Source: Chloroflexota bacterium
GTDB taxonomy: Bacteria > Chloroflexota > Limnocylindria > Limnocylindrales > CSP1-4
Reading direction: 5' to 3'
DNA: 10,434 bases
Assembly: GCA_017860675.1 (NCBI GenBank)
Contig: JAGDMV010000054.1
Location: 1 to 10,434 of the forward strand
Shown here: positions 6,594 through 10,434 of the stretch, piece after piece
Layout: each line of letters begins with the position of its first letter
Numbering within the stretch: the first letter of the stretch is position 1
Position numbers and translations under genes: made by a program
The notes under the pieces: model-generated
Told to the model about the DNA's origin: nothing
Seen by the model: the letters and a program-made list of their open reading frames with translations, nothing else
The model's database searches: none

Positions 6594-6659
6594 GCCGCGC
6601 CCCCGCCGCCCGCGACCCCCCGCGGCTTCGGCGGTCTCCCGCCGCGCCCCCGCCGCCCG
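6594..6659. repeat. 19-bp direct repeat in the prenyl synthase/recO divergent region
   Basis: GCCGCGCCCCCGCCGCCCG occurs twice without mismatch, at 6594-6612 and 6641-6659, 47 bp apart start to start (28 bp between copies). Both copies lie between the two divergent -10 boxes. They may be operator-like sites, a small tandem duplication, or simply the result of very high GC content; the strand-skewed C-rich composition is unlike the genes on either side. Confidence 0.5.
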
Positions 6660-6668
6660 TCCCGGTGG

Positions 6669-6674
6669 TACCGT
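6669..6674 (+). promoter_or_regulatory. Candidate -10 box placing the recO start codon at +1
   Basis: TACCGT is followed by six bases and then the recO GTG at 6681, so the expected start of transcription coincides with the start codon. No -35 match is evident; the position is filled by a C-rich repeat. The lack of any Shine-Dalgarno before GTG supports leaderless translation. Confidence 0.5.
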
Positions 6675-6680
6675 GCGGTC

Positions 6681-7493
6681 GTGCCCGAGCGCCGCCTGTA
6701 CGTCACCGACGCGATCGTCCTGTCCCGCTTCGACTTCGGGGAGGCCGATCGCATCCTGAGCCTGCTGACTCCCGAGCTCGGCAAGCTCCGGGTCATCGCC
6801 AAGGGCTGCCGCCGGCCGACGAGCCGGCTCGGTGGCTCGCTGGAGCCCCTTGCCGCGCTCCGCGTCCAGCTGGCGCGCGGACGGACGTTCGACGTGGTGA
6901 CCCAGGTGAGCGTGGAGCGGCCCTGGCTTCGGCTGCGCGACGCGCTCGAGCCCACCGCGACGGCCTGGTACCTGGCCGAGCTGGCCGACCGATCGCTCGA
7001 GGAGCGCCACGCGAGCGAGCCTGTCTACCTGCTGCTTCGCCGGGCATACGAGCTCCTCGACGCGGGCATGACGGCCGGCCGGGTCGCCCGCTGGTACGAG
7101 ATGCGCCTCGCCGACGAGCTGGGCGTTCGGCCCGAGGTCGACCGCTGCGTGGAGTGCACCCGGCTTGTGACGGCCGACGAGCCGCTCCGCTGGGTGCCGG
7201 CCGCGGGCGGCGTGCTGTGCGCGGCCCACCTGGGCCCCGGGCAGGCGTCGGCCGGGATCAGCGCCGACGCGGTCCGCCTGCTGAAGGCATACCAGCGGAT
7301 GGACGTCGAGGGGCTGGCCGCGCTCCGCCTGCCCGCGGCCGTGGAGCGCGAGGTGGAGCTGGCGATGGCCGACTTCCTGCGCTACGCGCTGGAGCGCGAG
7401 CCCCGCTCCCGTCGGTTCCTCGACGAGGTCCGGGCCGCCTACCGGGCCGGGGCGGACTCCGCGGCGGCCCCGGCGTTGCCGGACAGGTCGTGA
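6681..7493 (+). CDS. recO: DNA repair protein RecO
   Basis: RecO works in the RecFOR pathway, displacing SSB and loading RecA on gapped single-stranded DNA. The 270-residue product begins MPERRLYVTDAIVLSRFDFG, typical of the N-terminal OB fold (YxTxAIVLxxxDxGEADRIL), followed by LTPELGKLRVIAKGCRR (29-45). The helical C-terminal domain contains a zinc-finger-like pair, CVEC (156-159) and CAAH (180-183); many RecO proteins have Cys in the last position, so His is a conservative replacement. The GTG at 6681 was chosen because it matches the family N-terminus and sits six bases after TACCGT; an in-frame start at 6570 would add an unconserved Pro/Arg-rich extension. The next gene follows after 13 bp and is probably cotranscribed. 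Confidence 0.93.
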   Translation: MPERRLYVTDAIVLSRFDFGEADRILSLLTPELGKLRVIAKGCRRPTSRLGGSLEPLAALRVQLARGRTFDVVTQVSVERPWLRLRDALEPTATAWYLAELADRSLEERHASEPVYLLLRRAYELLDAGMTAGRVARWYEMRLADELGVRPEVDRCVECTRLVTADEPLRWVPAAGGVLCAAHLGPGQASAGISADAVRLLKAYQRMDVEGLAALRLPAAVEREVELAMADFLRYALEREPRSRRFLDEVRAAYRAGADSAAAPALPDRS

Positions 7494-7506
7494 GCGAGGT
7501 GCGCCA

Positions 7507-7923
7507 ATGGTCGACACGAGCACGCCCGCGGGGCTTCGCGCCGTCGAGCGCCTGGAGCGCGATGCCATCGGCTGGCTGACGACCGTCCGCCCCGACGGCC
7601 AGCCGCAGGCATCGCCCGTCTGGTTCCTCTGGGACGGAGACGAGATCCTGGTCTTCAGCCAGCCGCGGGCACGCCGGCTGGTGAACCTGCGCTCGAACTC
7701 GCGGGTCGCCTTCAACCTCGACAGCGAGCGCCAGGGCGGCCACATCCTCTCCCTCGAGGGTGAGGCGCGGGTGGTGCCCGGCGCGCCGCTCGTCCACGAC
7801 GTGCCTGCGTACGTCGCCAAGTACGGAGCGGCGATCGCGGCCGAGGGGTGGACGCCGGAGAGCATGGGCGCGGACTACTCGGTGACGGTCAGGATCCGGG
7901 TCACGAGGGTCCGGACCTGGTAG
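7507..7923 (+). CDS. PPOX-class split-barrel protein, probable F420-dependent oxidoreductase (Rv3369-like)
   Basis: The 138-residue protein is a complete single-domain split beta-barrel of the pyridoxamine 5'-phosphate oxidase-like superfamily. Typical features are the N-terminal helix ending in IGWLTTVRPDGQPQASPVWFLW (21-42, family pattern LxTxRxDGxPxxxPVWF), ILVFSQPRARRLVNLRSNSRVAFNL (47-71, cofactor phosphate-binding strand and loop) and HILSLEGEARVV (79-90). This pattern is closest to what I know of the mycobacterial Rv3369 group, annotated as F420-dependent; FMN use cannot be excluded and the substrate is unknown. The ATG has GAGGT at 7496-7500, six bases upstream. It follows recO by 13 bp, probably in one transcript, with no obvious functional link. 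F420 use would fit Actinomycetota or Chloroflexota. Confidence 0.85.
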   Translation: MVDTSTPAGLRAVERLERDAIGWLTTVRPDGQPQASPVWFLWDGDEILVFSQPRARRLVNLRSNSRVAFNLDSERQGGHILSLEGEARVVPGAPLVHDVPAYVAKYGAAIAAEGWTPESMGADYSVTVRIRVTRVRTW

Positions 7924-7973
7924 CTCACGGCCCCGGGATCGCCTCGCGACCGCGTGACGGCGCTGCGGCGAAG

Positions 7974-8924
7974 CTAGGCCCGATCGGGGACCCGGACGAG
8001 GGTTCGCTCGGGCTCGGCCGTCGATCCGCCGGGCCCGGTCCGCTGGCCGAGCAGCACGCCGACCAGGATCACGGCGCAGGCGGCGAGCTGGACGGGCGTC
8101 AGGGCGTCGCCCAGCAATGCCCAACCGGTGACGATGGCGACGATCGGGACCAGGTTGATCGCGATCGCCGCCCGGGCCGCCGGCATCCGGCTGATGGCGA
8201 AGTTGTAGAGGCCGATCGGGACAAGCGTGACCGCGAGGCCCAGGTACAGGAGGCTTGCCCAGGCGACGGGCGGAGCGTCGGCCCACGACCCGGCCGGGGC
8301 GAGGAGGAGTGCCGGCAGGAAGACGATCGCCCCGGCTGCGCACTGGATCCCGGTCAGGAGCCAGGAGTCGTAGCGGCCGCTCAGCCGCTTGAGGATGACG
8401 ACCGAGGCGGCGTAGGCCGCCATCGCCCCGAGCTCGAGCAGGTTGCCGAGCGCCGGGTTCTGGGCGCCGGCCACGTCGGACCCTCCGAGCGACAGGGCGA
8501 CGACGCCTCCGACGGCGAGGCCGAGCCCGAGGATGGCCCAGCGGGAGATCCGTTCGGCCAGGAACAGGTGGGCACCGACCGCGACGAAGAGAGGCGCCAT
8601 GGCCGAGATGGCGCCGGCCTGGGACGCGGTGGTCAGGCTGATGGCATGGGCCTCGCAGGCGAAGTAGAGGCAGGGATAGAGGGCGGCCAGGAGGGCGAGC
8701 CTCCGCCAGTCGCCTGGACGCCGCGCCGGCGCCGGCCGGCGCGACCAGAGCGGCAGCATGAGGGCGGACGCCAGGATCATCCGCGCGGCCATGACGGCCA
8801 GCGGCTCGAAGGCTGCAAGCGCCGACTTCATGGCTACGAAGCTGGTGCCCCACAGGACGACGGCCACGATGAGGCCGAGGGTAGCGATGCGGGTAGAGCT
8901 GGACTCCGGCCCGGGACGAACCAT
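7974..8924 (-). CDS. EamA-family (DMT superfamily) membrane transporter
   Basis: The 316-residue protein has about ten hydrophobic helices in two homologous EamA halves (roughly 14-147 and 160-294). The first half starts TRIATLGLIVAVVLWGTSFV and contains the family's WGTSFVAMK (25-33) and FxPLAVMAARMI (39-50) patterns. The second includes NLLELGAMAAYAASVVILKR (161-180) and ends INLVPIVAIVTGWALLGD (256-273). This superfamily exports amino acids, metabolites or drugs; the substrate cannot be told from sequence. The ATG at 8924 was chosen over a TTG at 8981 because the first helix follows soon after and a CACAAT box lies six bases upstream. The Arg/Pro-rich C-terminal tail after 295 is probably cytoplasmic. 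It converges with the recO-PPOX pair (50 bp between stops) and diverges from glyS. Confidence 0.92.
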   Translation of the reverse strand: MVRPGPESSSTRIATLGLIVAVVLWGTSFVAMKSALAAFEPLAVMAARMILASALMLPLWSRRPAPARRPGDWRRLALLAALYPCLYFACEAHAISLTTASQAGAISAMAPLFVAVGAHLFLAERISRWAILGLGLAVGGVVALSLGGSDVAGAQNPALGNLLELGAMAAYAASVVILKRLSGRYDSWLLTGIQCAAGAIVFLPALLLAPAGSWADAPPVAWASLLYLGLAVTLVPIGLYNFAISRMPAARAAIAINLVPIVAIVTGWALLGDALTPVQLAACAVILVGVLLGQRTGPGGSTAEPERTLVRVPDRA

Positions 8925-8930
8925 CCCGGG

Positions 8931-8936
8931 ATTGTG
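8931..8936 (-). promoter_or_regulatory. Candidate -10 box placing the EamA start codon at +1
   Basis: CACAAT on the - strand (four of six matches to TATAAT) is followed by six bases and then the ATG at 8924, the same geometry as at recO. There is no Shine-Dalgarno in the six-base gap and no clear -35 hexamer. Confidence 0.4.
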
Positions 8937-9020
8937 ACGGAGCCCTGGCCCGACCGCGCCGCCGCCCGACCCACCGATCAATCCGCGCCCAGCCGTTCCG
9001 CGCGCGGTCGTTCCCTGGTC

Positions 9021-9041
9021 CGCCCGCGCCCGCGCCCGCGC
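9021..9041. repeat. Short CGCCCG tandem repeat
   Basis: Three perfect copies of CGCCCG (9021-9038) and a partial fourth lie in the EamA/glyS divergent region. A simple GC-rich microsatellite, possibly length-variable; no function is evident. Confidence 0.5.
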
Positions 9042-9079
9042 CGCGCTCGCCCGGCGGTCGTCGGGCTCCCGGGGTCTGC

Positions 9080-9085
9080 TACGAT
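9080..9085 (+). promoter_or_regulatory. Candidate -10 box for glyS
   Basis: TACGAT lies about 60 bp upstream of the glyS GTG and shares the nine bases TACGATCGG with the glmU promoter (2435-2443). The -35 region is poor (GTCGTC at 17 bp). The implied leader of about 55 bases is too short for a T-box riboswitch. Confidence 0.45.
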
Positions 9086-9145
9086 CGGGCCTCCACGCCC
9101 GCCGCCCGAGCCTGCCACGCCCGGGCCCACCAGGAGCGAACGCCC

Positions 9146-10434
9146 GTGACCACGCCCGCCGTCGACCCGAACTCGGTCGAGCCTGCCGTCGCCCACCTCG
9201 AAACGATCGTGTCGCTGTCGAAGCGGCGCGGCTTCATCTTCCCCAGCTCCGAGATCTACGGCGGGATCAACGCCGTCTGGGACTACGGGCCGCTCGGGGT
9301 CGAGCTCAAGAACAACGTCAAGCGAGCCTGGTGGCGGGCGATGGTCCAGGAGCGAGACGACATCGTCGGCCTCGACTCCGGGATCCTCATGCACCCCCAG
9401 ATCTGGGTCACTTCCGGCCACGTTGCCTCGTTCTCGGACCCGCTCGTCGAGTGCGAGACGTGCCACCGCCGCTTCCGGGTGGACGAGTTCGAGGGCACGG
9501 AGGGCCTGTCGCCGGCCGAGCTGCTGGATCCGGCCGTGATCGGCCGCCTGGGCCTCGTTTGCCCCAACGACGCCGGGCCGCTGACTGCCCCGCGACGCTT
9601 CAACCTGATGCTCAAGACCTTCCTCGGCCCGGTCGAGGACGACGCTGCCGTCGTCTACCTCCGGCCCGAGACGGCCCAGGGCATCTACGTCAACTTCCGC
9701 AACGTCCGGGAGACGTCGCGGAAGAAGCTCCCGTTCGGGATCGCCCAGGTCGGCAAGGCCTTTCGCAACGAGATCAGCCCGGGCAACTTCGTCTTCCGGA
9801 TGCGCGAGTTCGAGCAGATGGAGATGCAGTACTTCGTCCGCCCGGACGAGGCCGCCGCCCATTTCGAGGCCTGGCTGCCGCGCCGGCGCGCCTGGTACGA
9901 GGCCTACGGGGTGCGGCCCGACCGGCTTCGCTTCCGCGAGCACGGCAAGGACGAGCTTGCCCACTACGCGAAGAAGGCGATCGACGTCGAGTACCGCTTC
10001 CCGTTCGGCTGGAAGGAGCTGGAGGGCATCCACAACCGGGGCGACTGGGATCTGGGCCGGCACCAGAAGGAGTCGGGCGAGAACCTCGAGTACTTCGACC
10101 CGGCAACCGAGGAGCACTACGTACCCTGGATCGTGGAGACCTCGGCCGGCGCCGACCGGGCGTCGTTCACCTTCCTCATCGACGCCTACCGTGAGGAGGA
10201 GGTCAGGGGCGAGAAGCGGGTCGTGCTCGGCTTCCATCCCGACCTGGCGCCGTACAAGGTGGCCGTCCTGCCGCTGCTCAAGAAGCGCCCCGAGATCGTG
10301 GAGATGTGCGGCAGGATCGTGGCCGACCTGCGCCGCGACGTGATGGCGGTCTATGACGACACGGCCGCGATCGGCAAGCTCTACCGCCGCCAGGACGAGA
10401 TCGGCACGCCGTGGTGTGTCACGGTCGACGTGGA
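9146..10434 (+). CDS. glyS: Glycyl-tRNA synthetase, single-chain homodimer type, 3'-truncated by window edge
   Basis: This class II synthetase charges tRNA-Gly with glycine using ATP. The visible 429 residues are the alpha2-type enzyme: SKRRGFIFPSSEIYGGINAVWDYGPLG (25-51), RPETAQGIYVNF (173-184), motif 2 FRNEISPGNFVFRMREFEQME (207-227, flipping-loop Arg included), ELEGIHNRGDWDL (291-303), motif 3 ETSAGADR (331-338), and the start of the anticodon-binding domain HPDLAPYKVAVLPL (364-377) to TPWCVTVDV at the edge. Roughly 30-60 residues should remain beyond the window. In the insertion, CETC (104-107) is kept but the second pair reads CPND (139-142), where relatives often have CPxC, so one zinc ligand seems lost. 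GTG at 9146 has AGGAG at 9132-9136, nine bases upstream. The proximity to recO recalls the Firmicute recO-glyQS order. Confidence 0.96.
   Translation, partial: MTTPAVDPNSVEPAVAHLETIVSLSKRRGFIFPSSEIYGGINAVWDYGPLGVELKNNVKRAWWRAMVQERDDIVGLDSGILMHPQIWVTSGHVASFSDPLVECETCHRRFRVDEFEGTEGLSPAELLDPAVIGRLGLVCPNDAGPLTAPRRFNLMLKTFLGPVEDDAAVVYLRPETAQGIYVNFRNVRETSRKKLPFGIAQVGKAFRNEISPGNFVFRMREFEQMEMQYFVRPDEAAAHFEAWLPRRRAWYEAYGVRPDRLRFREHGKDELAHYAKKAIDVEYRFPFGWKELEGIHNRGDWDLGRHQKESGENLEYFDPATEEHYVPWIVETSAGADRASFTFLIDAYREEEVRGEKRVVLGFHPDLAPYKVAVLPLLKKRPEIVEMCGRIVADLRRDVMAVYDDTAAIGKLYRRQDEIGTPWCVTVDV

Noticed and set aside
6546..7865. N-terminal extension of the prenyl synthase frame over recO and the PPOX gene
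   Set aside because: The extension is antisense to two well-supported genes, has no recognisable domain, and the family N-terminus begins at the ATG at 6545.
7924..7973. Bidirectional terminator between the PPOX and EamA genes
   Set aside because: Only weak pairing is visible (TCACG with CGTGA, and TCGC with GCGA inside it), interrupted and without T-runs on either side.
9086..9145. T-box or other riboswitch ahead of glyS
   Set aside because: The leader after the likely -10 box is only about 55 bases and has no T-box consensus or terminator hairpin.
1..10434. A new defence, mobile or biosynthetic system
   Set aside because: All intact genes belong to known housekeeping, transport or cofactor families; no transposase, integrase, tRNA, repeat array or toxin-antitoxin pair was seen.

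Overview
The window is about 10.4 kb of very GC-rich, tightly packed bacterial chromosome holding ordinary core genes. No mobile element, CRISPR array, rRNA or tRNA gene is visible. The lineage is inferred only. The high GC, a probable F420-dependent PPOX-fold protein of the Rv3369 type, start codons sitting directly on -10 boxes, and the gene order point to a GC-rich Chloroflexota (Limnocylindria-like) or an actinobacterial relative. I lean towards Chloroflexota because rsmA-ispE-ridA-glmU resembles the Bacillus subtilis ksgA...ispE-purR-yabJ-spoVG-glmU block.

Region 1 (1-5003, + strand): the 3' part of rsmA (16S rRNA dimethyltransferase); ispE (MEP-pathway kinase), coupled to rsmA by an ATGA overlap; ridA (enamine/imine deaminase); then a strong sigma70-type promoter (TTGACA, 17 bp, TACGAT), a possible 29-codon leader ORF, a GlmU-like uridyltransferase that lacks the acetyltransferase active site, and a CorC/HlyC-type membrane protein overlapping it. 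The leader ORF stop overlaps the glmU GTG start, which has no Shine-Dalgarno of its own.

Region 2 (4981-6545, - strand): a trans-prenyltransferase (farnesyl or geranylgeranyl diphosphate synthase type), followed by a gene with the best ribosome binding site in the window but a reading frame broken twice. The last piece of that broken gene resembles the C-terminal membrane helix of P-type cation ATPases.

Region 3 (6546-7923, + strand): a 135-bp divergent intergenic region with a 19-bp direct repeat, recO (recombinational repair) starting on a GTG six bases after a -10 box, and a split-barrel PPOX-family protein, probably F420-dependent.

Region 4 (7974-10434): an EamA/DMT-family ten-helix transporter on the - strand, converging on the recO operon, and diverging from it the glycyl-tRNA synthetase gene, which runs off the end. 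The nearness of recO and glyS recalls the era-recO-glyQS neighbourhood of Firmicutes.

I found no convincing new multi-gene system. The points most worth checking are the shortened GlmU with its promoter and leader ORF, the leaderless-type starts, and the frameshifted membrane gene.
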